From: Litorihabitans aurantiacus
GTDB lineage: Bacteria; Actinomycetota; Actinomycetes; Actinomycetales; Beutenbergiaceae
DNA: 64,000 nt
Assembly (NCBI RefSeq): GCF_030161595.1
Contig: NZ_BSUM01000001.1
Span: forward strand, 930,001 to 994,000
Direction: 5' to 3'
Shown here: positions 28,899 through 42,406 of the stretch, one piece after another
How positions within the stretch are numbered: the first letter of the stretch is position 1
Layout of the letters: every line of letters begins with the position of its first letter
Translations under genes and position numbers: made by a program
Notes under the pieces: model-generated
Database searches by the model: none
Told to the model about the DNA's origin: nothing
What the model saw: only the letters and a program-made list of their open reading frames with translations

Positions 28899-28943
28899 CC
28901 GGCGGCTGACGGGGCGCTGACGGGCGGCTGACGGGCCGCTGAC
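28896..28943 (+). repeat. Five TGAC motifs at exact 11-base spacing
   Basis: TGAC recurs at 28896, 28907, 28918, 28929 and 28940. The last four lie in near-identical 11-base units of the form CGGCTGACGGG. The array lies between the MFS stop and the -10 element of the next gene. Regular one-turn spacing could present sites for an oligomeric activator; slippage is the simpler explanation. Confidence 0.6.
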
Positions 28944-28946
28944 CGG

Positions 28947-28952
28947 TACGGT
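28947..28952 (+). promoter_or_regulatory. -10 element of the DUF6928-like gene (leaderless)
   Basis: TACGGT, six bases, ATG 28959; no ribosome site is present. Confidence 0.5.
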
Positions 28953-28958
28953 CGCCGC

Positions 28959-29525
28959 ATGGGCATGACCTTCGCGCTGCTGGCGCTCACGGACGAGGGA
29001 TCGCTCGACCTCACCCGGCCGGCACTGCCGGAGGCGGCCGATGCGGTGATCGGCGCGCTGTTCCCGCGCACGCCGTACCGCCGCGCCGGGGAGGGTGCGC
29101 TCGGCGGAGCCGGGATCCCGCCTCGTCAGGAGCCGTGGGTCGGGGTGTTCGACGGCGGTGCGCTCCTCGCGACGCGGGACGCCTTCCTCTACGACCCGAG
29201 GATCCTGCACGCCCGCTACCTCCGGTTCGAGGCGTGGCCGGACGTGCATCTGATCGCGTCGCAGTCCTCGACGAACATGTTCGCCTACGGCCGGTGGCGC
29301 GACGGCGAGCTCGTCCGCTCCGTGTCGGTCAACCCCGTCGCGGGGGTCCGCAACGTCACCGGGGTCCGCCAGGACTTCGAGGTGCCGGAGGTCCGCGTGG
29401 ACACCTGGCTCGACGCGGCCAACGCGACGCTCGCGGCGGTCCTCGGGCTCACCGGCGACACGGCGACGCCCGTCCCCGGCGGCGCCGGGTGGGACGAGGT
29501 CCACCTCCAGCGCTACGCGAGGTGA
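28959..29525 (+). CDS. DUF6928-like conserved hypothetical protein
   Basis: 188 residues, soluble. The pattern MGMTFALLALTDEGSLDL, an internal WVGVFDGGALLATRD and SSTNMFAYGRWRDGELVRSVSVNP resemble the actinobacterial DUF6928 family; this family match is from memory and moderate. Function is unknown. The next small gene begins five bases after the stop, so the two are probably an operon. Confidence 0.6.
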   Translation: MGMTFALLALTDEGSLDLTRPALPEAADAVIGALFPRTPYRRAGEGALGGAGIPPRQEPWVGVFDGGALLATRDAFLYDPRILHARYLRFEAWPDVHLIASQSSTNMFAYGRWRDGELVRSVSVNPVAGVRNVTGVRQDFEVPEVRVDTWLDAANATLAAVLGLTGDTATPVPGGAGWDEVHLQRYAR

Positions 29526-29530
29526 CACGC

Positions 29531-29740
29531 ATGGGCCTCGACGACGACCCCTTCGACTACGAGATCACGAAGGCCGGTGCGGTCCGCGTCTTCCGCGGCG
29601 GCGCGCTCGTGGTCACCGTCGGCGGCCGCGACGCCGCCCGCCTGGCCGACCAGCTGGGTCGCGACGACGAGCGGGACCAGCGCCTCCTCGCGCGCGTCAC
29701 CGGGAACTACCGGCGCGGGAACGAGCGCCGGGGGCGCTGA
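29531..29740 (+). CDS. Small conserved hypothetical protein (69 residues)
   Basis: MGLDDDPFDYEITKAGAVRV... ends in a basic GNYRRGNERRGR. The acidic start, a short beta-rich core with VTVGGRDAARLADQL, and a conserved-looking basic end recur in related actinobacteria as far as I recall; no function is known. It follows the DUF6928-like gene by five bases with no separate promoter seen. Confidence 0.65.
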   Translation: MGLDDDPFDYEITKAGAVRVFRGGALVVTVGGRDAARLADQLGRDDERDQRLLARVTGNYRRGNERRGR

Positions 29741-29801
29741 CACGTCCCTCTCGCATGCTGGGACCGATCCGCGCCCCGGGTCGCCCGAGCCGGATCGTGC
29801 C

Positions 29802-29807
29802 TAGCGT
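29802..29807 (+). promoter_or_regulatory. -10 element of the M20 amidohydrolase gene (leaderless)
   Basis: TAGCGT, six bases, ATG 29814. Confidence 0.5.
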
Positions 29808-29813
29808 CGGGCC

Positions 29814-33466
<3,653 letters not shown>

Positions 33467-33516
33467 CTCGGTGACGGTGCGTGTGATCCGTTCCACCACG
33501 GCCGGCGCGGCCCCGC

Positions 33517-33522
33517 TAGCGT
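33517..33522 (+). promoter_or_regulatory. -10 element of the CPBP protease gene (leaderless)
   Basis: TAGCGT, six bases, ATG 33529. Confidence 0.5.
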
Positions 33523-33528
33523 CACGTC

Positions 33529-34272
33529 ATGGCGACGACGACGCAGGGCGGCACGAACGGCGCGACGGGAGCGACACAGGAGTCTCCCGGTCCCTGGTAC
33601 ACGAGGGTCAACGACCCCACCTTCCGCTTCGCACCACGGGACGTGGTGGCGCTCCTGGCGGGCCTCGCCGTCGTGCTCCTGGTCTACGAGGCGCGGGTCA
33701 ACGACATCTTCCCCGGCCTCGACCTCAGCCTCGGGCTGACCGGCCCGGCCTCGACCACGCTCCTGAAGTGGGTGGGGGCGGCACTGCTGCTCGCGGTCGT
33801 GCTCGTGCTCGAGCGACGCCGGCTCGCCACGATGCTGCTCGTGCGGCCCACCGGGAAGGACGTCTCGTTCGCCGTCTACGCGTTCGGTGTCGCGATCGTC
33901 TGGTCGTGGCTGGCGAGCATGATCTGGCCGCAGGGAGCCAACGAGGGCCAGGACTCGATCACCGGGCTGGGCGTCGGCGGCGTGCTGATCCTCCTGATCA
34001 CCGCGGCCGTGACCGAGGAGATCGTCTACCGGGGCTACCTGGCCGAGCGGTTCGGTGCGCTGCTGCGCTCGCGCTGGATCGGGGCGGCCGTGAGCCTGGC
34101 GATCTTCGTCGTGCCGCACGTCGTGGTGTTCGGACCGTCCTGGCTCCTGATCCACCTCGTCGGATCGCTCGCGATCGTGACGGTCGTGCTCGTGCGGTGC
34201 AACCTCTGGGCCGCGATGCTCACCCACCTGCTCGTCAACGCGCCGATCCTCATCCCCACGATCCTGGGGTAG
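33529..34272 (+). CDS. CPBP-family intramembrane glutamic protease
   Basis: 247 residues and about seven membrane helices. The three conserved motifs are visible: EEIVYRG (EExxxR), FVVPH (FxxxH) and THLLVN (HxxxN/B). CPBP proteins are Abi/Rce1-like membrane proteases; bacterial ones often have unknown substrates. It is a single gene, ending 12 bases before the convergent HerA-like gene. Confidence 0.88.
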   Translation: MATTTQGGTNGATGATQESPGPWYTRVNDPTFRFAPRDVVALLAGLAVVLLVYEARVNDIFPGLDLSLGLTGPASTTLLKWVGAALLLAVVLVLERRRLATMLLVRPTGKDVSFAVYAFGVAIVWSWLASMIWPQGANEGQDSITGLGVGGVLILLITAAVTEEIVYRGYLAERFGALLRSRWIGAAVSLAIFVVPHVVVFGPSWLLIHLVGSLAIVTVVLVRCNLWAAMLTHLLVNAPILIPTILG

Positions 34273-34284
34273 CGAGGGCCGCGG

Positions 34285-36216
<1,932 letters not shown>

Positions 36217-36340
36217 CGGTGTCCTTCCGCTCGCGGCCGAGCCTAGGACAGTCGCGGCGCACCGCTGTCCCCAACCACCGCGGGTGGAGGCACCGTCCCC
36301 GGCGAGCGGTGGCGCCCCTCGCGGGCGTCGGTGCCCCGCC

Positions 36341-36346
36341 TACGGT
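36341..36346 (+). promoter_or_regulatory. -10 element of comEA (leaderless)
   Basis: TACGGT, six bases, ATG 36353. Confidence 0.5.
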
Positions 36347-36352
36347 CGCGCC

Positions 36353-37353
36353 ATGCCCACGCCACGATCCACCGCTCGACGCCTGGATCAGCGCGCCCGC
36401 GTGATGGCCCTGACGCGGGCCGCCTACACCGTCAGCGAGGGAGGGATGCCCGCGGGCGGTGAGGACGAGCTGATCGGCGGCGCGGACGACACCGGCGCCG
36501 GCCCGGAGGATCGGGCCGTGACGCCCGCGGCGTCCGCACCGGCCAGGCACGGCGCGCGACCTCGGGTGCGACGGCGCCGCCTCGCTCCGAGGGCCGCGCT
36601 CGCGGCGGCGGTCGCCCTGGCTCTGACGGTCGCGTTCCTCGTGGTGCGCACCGTGGTCACGACGGCCGCCGTGGTCGAGATCCCGCCCGGCGGTGGCGGA
36701 CCCGGTGGGTCCACGACGACGGGCGAGACACCCGTGCCAGGGGTGGCCGACGGTGCGGACGACACCGCTGCTGGGACGGCGGCGCCGGGGGTCGTGGAGG
36801 GACCGACCCCCGCGGTGGCACCCCCGCCCGGGTCGGGCGATCCGTCGACCGCCTCTACCCCGGTGGCTGTGCCGACGGTCGTCGTCGTCCACGTCTCCGG
36901 CGCGGTGCTCACCAGCGGCGTGGTCCAGCTGCCGGCGGGGTCGCGTGTGGACGACGCCGTCGCCGCCGCCGGGGGAGCCGCGCCCGAGGCGGACCTCGAC
37001 GCGATCAACCTCGCACGGCCTCTCGTGGACGGCGAGCAGATCCACGTCCCGCTCCCGGGGAGGTCCCGCCCACCGCACCGGCCGCGCCACAGGCGAGCGG
37101 TTCGGGGCCGCCGGCCGACGCGTCGCCGGGCGCGACATCAGGGGCGGCCCCGACGGCGGGTGCCCTCGTCAACCTCAACACCGCCACGACGGCGGAGCTG
37201 GACACGCTCCCGGGCATCGGCCCCGCCATCGCCGGCCGCATCGTCGAGTGGCGCGAGAGCAACGGCGGCTTCCGCAGCATCGACGAGCTGGACGAGGTCT
37301 CCGGCGTCGGACCGGCACTCATGTCCGACCTGCGCGATCGCGTCACGGTGTGA
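36353..37353 (+). CDS. comEA: ComEA-like DNA-binding protein (apparent frameshift)
   Basis: 333 residues after repair. A basic cytoplasmic part and one membrane helix (LAAAVALALTVAFLVVRTVV) are followed by a Gly/Pro/Thr-rich spacer, an SLBB-like domain (VVVHVSGAVLTSGVVQLPAG) and a C-terminal helix-hairpin-helix pair (LNTATTAELDTLPGIGPAIA). It should bind double-stranded DNA outside the membrane and pass it to ComEC. The frame breaks at G4 37057-37060; one G gives PLPGEVPPTAPAAPQ and restores the HhH domain, which is otherwise lost. The stop overlaps comEC. Confidence 0.88.
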
Positions 37354-39968
37354 GCGGCACCCGGCCCGCGCGCCAGGACCTGCGCCTCGTTGGCCCCGCG
37401 CTGACGGCGTGGGGAGCCGCCGCGCTGGCGGTGGGCCTGTCGACACCGGGTCGGCTCGCGCTCGTCGCCGGTGGTGCCGCGCTCGGCGCGCTCGCCGTCT
37501 GGCGCGGCACCCGACCGGCGCGGGCGCGTCACCGCGACCGCTGGCAGACCGGCACGCCCACGTTGGCGCTCGCGGCCCTGCTGGTGGCGCTCGTGGTCGC
37601 GAGCGTCGCGGCCCAGGACGCGCTGCGCACGCGTGGAGTCGCCGAGGCGCTGGCCTGGTCAGGATCGGCCGACGTCGTCCTGCGCACGAGCGAGCCGGCC
37701 TCGCCGCTCGCCTCGAGCGGTCCCGACGGCGCCGCACGCGTCATCCTCGAGGCGACCCTGACGGGACTCGAGGTCCGCGGTCACGAGATCGGTGCAAGGG
37801 CCCCCGTGCTGGTCATCGGGTCGGCGGCGTGGAGCGAGGTGGTGCCAGGGTCGGTGGTCCACGCGCGCGTCCGCCTCCGCCCCACGGAGCCGGGGGAGCG
37901 GCCGGTCGCGCTCGTGCTCGCCGACACGCCCGCCGTCGCGACGGGCCCGCCCTGGTGGCGCGCCGCGAGCCACGCCGTGCGCACGGGCCTCCTGGCGGCG
38001 ACCGACGGGCTGCCGCCCCACGCGGCACTCCTGCCCGGCATCGGGGTCGGCGACGACTCCCGCGTCCCGCCCGATCTCGCCGACGCCATGCGGGCGACGT
38101 CGCTGGGGCACCTCCTCGCCGTCTCCGGCGCCCACATCGCGATCGTGCTCACCGGTGTGCTGGTGGCGACGGCGTCGCTGGGCCGCACCGGCCGCGCCGC
38201 GTGCTGCGTCGCCGTCCTGGTGGCGCTGGTGGCACTGGTCGGGCCCGACCCCAGCGTCGTGCGTGCCGTCACGATGGGCGGTGTCGTCGTGCTCGCGCTG
38301 GTGCTGGGGCGGCGGGCGAGCGCGCTCCCGGCGCTGGGCTCCGCCGTCGTGCTGCTCGTGCTCGTGGACCCGTGGATCGCGCGCGAGATCGGTTTCGCAC
38401 TCTCGGTCAGCGCGACGGCCGGGCTCGTCCTGGGCGCCGGACCGCTGACGGAGGTGCTCGCGCGGCGGGTGCCGCCGGTGGTGGCCCCGGCGATCGCGGT
38501 GCCGCTCGCCGCGCAGCTCGCGTGCCTGCCCGTGCTCGTGCTGGTGGACCCCGGGGTGGCGACCTACGGCGTCCTCGCCAACGCTCTGGTCGCGCCGGTG
38601 ATCGCCCCGGTCACCGTGCTGGCGCTGCTGGCGGCGGCCGCGTCGACGTGGTGGGCGGCGGGGGCGCACGGGCTCCTGTGGGTCGCCCAGGGGGGCACCT
38701 GGTGGATCGACCAGGTGGCGCGCCGGGGTGCGGAGCTGCCGCTCGCACGGCTGCCGTGGCCGCCGGGGTGGGTCGGGACCGCGCTGCTCCTCGGCGTCGT
38801 GGTGGTGGTCGTGGCACTCGCGCGGACGCGCGCCGGTCGCGCGCTGCTGGCCCGTCTCGAGGGCCGGTGGTCCGCCCTGCTCCTCGGTGCGGGAGGCGCG
38901 GTCGCGGCGGTCGCGTGTGCGGCGGCGCTCGTCGCACCGTGGCGCCCGGCACTGGTCCGGGTCGCCACCCCGGTGGTCGAACCCGCGTTCCCGCCGCCCG
39001 ACTGGCGCCTGGTGCAGTGCGACGTCGGCCAGGGTTCGGCCCTGCTGATCTCGACCGCGGCCGGGGGCGGGGGCGGATCCGCGGTGATGGTCGACGTGGG
39101 TCCGCCCGACGGCGACGTCGCGGGCTGCCTCGCCGACGTCGGGATCACCCGCCTCGAGCGGCTCGTGCTGACGCACGCCGACGCCGACCACGTCGGGGGC
39201 CTGGCGGCGGTGCTCGGGGCGGTCGTCGTCGAGCGCGCTCTCGTCCCGCGCACCACCGACCCGCGCGCCGCCGGGGTCGTGCGGGCCCTGACGGACGCCG
39301 GTGTCGCGGTGGAGGAGACGGTCGTCGCGACGGATGCGGACGGGGGCGCCACCGCGCCGCACGACGTGGTGGGAGCGGCCGACCTGCGCGTGCTGTGGCC
39401 GACCGACCGTGCGGTTCAGCTGGCGGACCCCGACGACGCCAACGACCTCAGCCTGACCCTGTGGGTCCAGGCGCCGGAGCTGAGCGTGCTCGTGCACGGC
39501 GACCTCGGCGCCTCGGCCCAGCAGGGGCTGGTGCGGACGTGGCCCGGACTGCTCGAGCGGCCGCCCGACGTCGTCGTGGTCGCCCACCACGGGTCGGCCG
39601 ACCAGGACCCGGCGCTGCTCACCGCGGCGGCCGGTCGGCTCGCGCTCGTCAGCGTGGGCGCGGACAACGACTACGGGCACCCGGCGTCGGTGACCTCGGA
39701 CACCCTGACCGCCGCGGGAGCCGTCGTGGTGCGCACGGACCGGTGCGGCGCCGTCGCGGTGGCGGGTGCCTCTCGCGGGTCCGGGGCGCACGGTACGGGG
39801 ACCGGGGCGGGCGACGGCGACGGCGCCCTGATCGTCTCGGGCTGCCGCGCCGATCTGGGCGCGGCGGCCGGTCCCGGTGCAGGGACCGGTGTCGGTGCAG
39901 GGGCCGGTCCCGGTGCCGGGATCGACGCCCGGTCGTTCGCTGCGGCGCGGGCCGGCGGCCCCTCGTGA
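37350..39968 (+). CDS. comEC: ComEC/Rec2 competence DNA channel with metallo-beta-lactamase domain
   Basis: 872 residues. Many membrane helices form the competence domain (PGIGVGDDSRVPPDLADAMR and HLLAVSGAHIAIV are signatures), and the C-terminus is a metallo-beta-lactamase domain with THADADHVGG. It carries single-stranded DNA across the membrane. The GTG start overlaps the comEA stop. The last 60 residues are an unusual Gly/Ala/Thr repeat (GTGTGAGDGDG...GAGTGVGAGAGPGAG), absent from the core family. Whether this strain is naturally transformable cannot be told from these genes alone. Confidence 0.92.
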   Translation: MSGTRPARQDLRLVGPALTAWGAAALAVGLSTPGRLALVAGGAALGALAVWRGTRPARARHRDRWQTGTPTLALAALLVALVVASVAAQDALRTRGVAEALAWSGSADVVLRTSEPASPLASSGPDGAARVILEATLTGLEVRGHEIGARAPVLVIGSAAWSEVVPGSVVHARVRLRPTEPGERPVALVLADTPAVATGPPWWRAASHAVRTGLLAATDGLPPHAALLPGIGVGDDSRVPPDLADAMRATSLGHLLAVSGAHIAIVLTGVLVATASLGRTGRAACCVAVLVALVALVGPDPSVVRAVTMGGVVVLALVLGRRASALPALGSAVVLLVLVDPWIAREIGFALSVSATAGLVLGAGPLTEVLARRVPPVVAPAIAVPLAAQLACLPVLVLVDPGVATYGVLANALVAPVIAPVTVLALLAAAASTWWAAGAHGLLWVAQGGTWWIDQVARRGAELPLARLPWPPGWVGTALLLGVVVVVVALARTRAGRALLARLEGRWSALLLGAGGAVAAVACAAALVAPWRPALVRVATPVVEPAFPPPDWRLVQCDVGQGSALLISTAAGGGGGSAVMVDVGPPDGDVAGCLADVGITRLERLVLTHADADHVGGLAAVLGAVVVERALVPRTTDPRAAGVVRALTDAGVAVEETVVATDADGGATAPHDVVGAADLRVLWPTDRAVQLADPDDANDLSLTLWVQAPELSVLVHGDLGASAQQGLVRTWPGLLERPPDVVVVAHHGSADQDPALLTAAAGRLALVSVGADNDYGHPASVTSDTLTAAGAVVVRTDRCGAVAVAGASRGSGAHGTGTGAGDGDGALIVSGCRADLGAAAGPGAGTGVGAGAGPGAGIDARSFAAARAGGPS

Positions 39969-40006
39969 TCCGGTGGACGCCGCGGTCGACGTGGCAGGCT
40001 TGCCCC

Positions 40007-41038
40007 GTGCCTCCCGCCCGCCGCGCCCCGTCCCGATCATCCCGATCCGCCGGCACACCCGGGGTGCCGTGGGACCGCGCGGAGCTGGCTCCGATCGTCC
40101 TCGTGCGGGGGACGGAGGGGCTGCTGGCGGACCGTGCCGTCGCTCGGCTGGCGCGTCTCGCGCGGGAGGCGGCCGTTGCCGCGGGCGAGGCCGAGCTCGA
40201 GGTCACCAGTCTGGAGGCCGCGCAGTACGAGGGCGGCCGGCTGTCGGTCATCACCTCGCCGTCGCTGTTCGCCGAACCGCGCCACGTCGAGATCCTCGGC
40301 TTCGAGGCCATGACCGACGCGTGCGCCACCGACGTGCTCGCCTACCTCGCCGACCCTGCACCCGACGTCACGCTGGTCATCCGGCACGGCGGGGGAGTGC
40401 GGGGCAAGAAGGTGCTCGACGCGCTCGTGGCGGCGAAGGTCGGCCAGGTGGCGTGCGACCCCGTCGCGGACCGCGACAAGCCGGCGTTCGTCACGGCCGA
40501 GTTCTCGCGCGCCCGACGCAAGATCGCGGGCGACGGCGTGGCGGCGCTCGTCGACGCCGTCGGCTCCGACCTGCGCGAGCTCGCCGCCGCGTCGCAGCAG
40601 CTCATCAGCGACACCACGGGTGTCGTGACCGAGACCGAGGTCGACCGCTACTACGGCGGCCGGGTCGAGGCGACCGGGTTCAAGGTCGCGGACGCCGCCG
40701 TCGCCGGGGACGTCGCGGCCGCCCTCGTCCTCGTGCGGCACGCGATGGCGAGCGGTACCCCGCCGGTCCCGCTCGTCGCGGCGCTCGCGCTGAAGCTGCG
40801 CACGATGGCGAAGGTGGCTGCCTCGCGGGGTCGCGACCACGGGGCGGAGGTGCTCAAGGGGCTCGCGCCGTGGCAGGTCGACCGGGCGCGCAAGGAGCTC
40901 GCCGGGTGGACGCCCGAGGGGCTCGCGGCGGCGCTGACCGCGACGGCGGCCGCGGACGCCGAGGTCAAGGGCGAGTCGCGCTCGCCCGAGTTCGCGATCG
41001 AGCGCGCCGTGCGCCGCATCGCCGCCGCCCGCGGCTGA
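40007..41038 (+). CDS. holA: DNA polymerase III delta subunit
   Basis: 343 residues, clamp-loader subunit that opens the sliding clamp. Typical segments are LAPIVLVRGTEGLLADRAVARL, GGGVRGKKVLDAL and the C-terminal PWQVDRARKELAGWTPEGLA. GTG 40007 is selected because CAGGCT stands six bases before it; a longer reading to 39966 would overlap comEC. It follows comEC, a widespread order. Confidence 0.93.
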   Translation: MPPARRAPSRSSRSAGTPGVPWDRAELAPIVLVRGTEGLLADRAVARLARLAREAAVAAGEAELEVTSLEAAQYEGGRLSVITSPSLFAEPRHVEILGFEAMTDACATDVLAYLADPAPDVTLVIRHGGGVRGKKVLDALVAAKVGQVACDPVADRDKPAFVTAEFSRARRKIAGDGVAALVDAVGSDLRELAAASQQLISDTTGVVTETEVDRYYGGRVEATGFKVADAAVAGDVAAALVLVRHAMASGTPPVPLVAALALKLRTMAKVAASRGRDHGAEVLKGLAPWQVDRARKELAGWTPEGLAAALTATAAADAEVKGESRSPEFAIERAVRRIAAARG

Positions 41039-41061
41039 CGCACGGCCCGGTCGACCCGAGC

Positions 41062-41114
41062 GAGCATGCGTGCGGCTGCTGTAAGGCGCCGATAGAGCAC
41101 TGACGCGCATTCTC
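41062..41114. repeat. 53-base palindromic repeat, copy B1
   Basis: Starts GAGCATGCGTGCGGCTGCTG and ends GCGCATTCTC; the central GATAGAGCA is shared with all copies. It lies 24 bases after the holA stop, between holA and convergent rpsT. Confidence 0.8.
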
Positions 41115-41143
41115 GACCGAGGCTCGGTCGACGCTGTCGGGTC

Positions 41144-41196
41144 GAGCATGCGTACGGCTGCTGTATTGCGCGGATAGAGCAGCGACGCGCATTCTC
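41144..41196. repeat. 53-base palindromic repeat, copy B2
   Basis: Starts GAGCATGCGTACGGCTGCTG and ends GCGCATTCTC. It differs from B1 mainly in the loop. Both B copies lie in the same orientation, 82 bases apart; the A pair is 71 bases apart. Confidence 0.8.
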
Positions 41197-41256
41197 GGTC
41201 GAGTGGAGGGCGCGCCGGCGCGGGGGTGCGCGGAGCGGCACCCGTCCGGGAACGCC

Positions 41257-41290
41257 GACGGCGCCGCACCCCGAGGGGTGCGGCGCCGTC
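41257..41290 (-). terminator. rpsT terminator
   Basis: Perfect 16-base stem, GACGGCGCCGCACCCC (41257-41272) with its complement (41275-41290), two-base loop. It begins 20 bases beyond the rpsT stop. No T-run. Confidence 0.85.
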
Positions 41291-41309
41291 GATCAGCGCG
41301 GTGGCCGGC

Positions 41310-41570
41310 TCAGAGAGCGGCAACCTGCTTCGCCAGACCCGACTTGCGGTTGGCGGCCTGGTTCTTGTGCAGCACGCCCTTGGAGACGGCCTTGTCCAGC
41401 TTGCGCGACGCGACGCTCAGGGCGGCGGCGGCCGCCTCCTTGTCGCCACCGGCGATGGCCTCGCGCGTCTTGCGCACGTAGGTCTTCAGCTCCGACTTGA
41501 CGGCCTTGTTGCGCAGGCGCGCCTTCTCGTTGGTGAGGATGCGCTTCTTCTGGGACTTGATGTTTGCCAC
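41310..41570 (-). CDS. rpsT: 30S ribosomal protein S20
   Basis: 86 residues, [20 protein letters not shown]..., matching S20 end to end; binds 16S rRNA in the small subunit. Usual length and very basic. The 150 bases upstream, before the PemK-like gene, contain its promoter region but no element I can define. Confidence 0.98.
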   Translation of the reverse strand: MANIKSQKKRILTNEKARLRNKAVKSELKTYVRKTREAIAGGDKEAAAAALSVASRKLDKAVSKGVLHKNQAANRKSGLAKQVAAL

Positions 41571-41720
41571 GTTCTACGTCCTGGTGCTTGAAGTGATGGG
41601 TCGGCGAGGGTTCTTGCCGCCGGCCTGAGACCGGGCGTGGGGCACCCGTGGCGGTCAGCGGAACGAGCCGGCCGACCCGTACGGGCGCCATGCTCGACCA
41701 GCGATGCTACCACCCGTGCG

Positions 41721-42302
41721 TCACCACCCGTGGTGGCCCCGCAGCGCCGCCACCACGACGTCGAACCGTACCCGCGCCAGGGTCGCGCCCTCGCGGCGCA
41801 CCGCACCCCGGGGCACGAGCAGCACGCGGTCCACCCTGACCTCGCTCTCGCGCCCCCGCGAGTCCCACGCGCCCGACCCGACGTCCACCCAGGTGCGGCC
41901 GCGGGCGGCCTCGCGCCCGCCGTCGCGCGAGTGGTCCTTCGAGGTGAGCTGCACGCCCACGAGGTCACGCCCGCGCGTGCCGACGACGAGCACGGGGCGG
42001 TCCTTGCCCTGCCGGGGGTCGTCCTCGTAGGGCACCCAGCCCCAGACGACCTCGCCGGGGTCGGCCTCGTTGTCGGGATCGGGGGAGTAGGAGAGCGACG
42101 GCGTGCCCCAGCCCTCGACGTCGTACTCCCGGATCGTCGCCCCCGAGGGCGCGAGCGACGGGGCCGACGGCTTCGGCCCCGCGGACGGGGACGGTGCGGC
42201 GGGACGGGAGCGCCGACGATCCCGTGGCGCGGCCGAGGTGCGCCGCGGCGCGAGCAGGGAGACGGCGGCGCGGAGCAGGCTGTCGATCCTCACGGGCGCC
42301 AC
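41721..42302 (-). CDS. PemK/MazF-like protein (solitary)
   Basis: 193 residues. The first 75 are Arg/Pro/Ala-rich and probably disordered. The rest has the PemK-like beta-barrel pattern: GEVVWGWVPYEDDPRQGKDRPVLVVG, VGVQLTSKDH, VDRVLLV. MazF-type members are mRNA interferases, but no antitoxin gene is adjacent and the N-terminal extension is unlike plasmid toxins, so a housekeeping or inactive role is as likely. GTG 42302 or 42293 may be the start. Confidence 0.6.
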   Translation of the reverse strand: MAPVRIDSLLRAAVSLLAPRRTSAAPRDRRRSRPAAPSPSAGPKPSAPSLAPSGATIREYDVEGWGTPSLSYSPDPDNEADPGEVVWGWVPYEDDPRQGKDRPVLVVGTRGRDLVGVQLTSKDHSRDGGREAARGRTWVDVGSGAWDSRGRESEVRVDRVLLVPRGAVRREGATLARVRFDVVVAALRGHHGW

Positions 42303-42394
42303 CCTGCCACGCGGGTACGACGCGCGTCAGGGGTGGGTCGGATCGATCACGGGGACGCACCGGCGCGTTTTACCCATCCGTTACCCCGGCGCAC

Positions 42395-42400
42395 TAGGTT
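42395..42400 (+). promoter_or_regulatory. -10 element of the ATP-grasp operon (leaderless)
   Basis: TAGGTT, six bases, ATG 42407. Confidence 0.5.
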
Positions 42401-42406
42401 CGAACA

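Noticed and set aside
28896-28943. A PHO box
   Set aside because: Only the 11-base period fits; the TGAC core does not match the known repeat.
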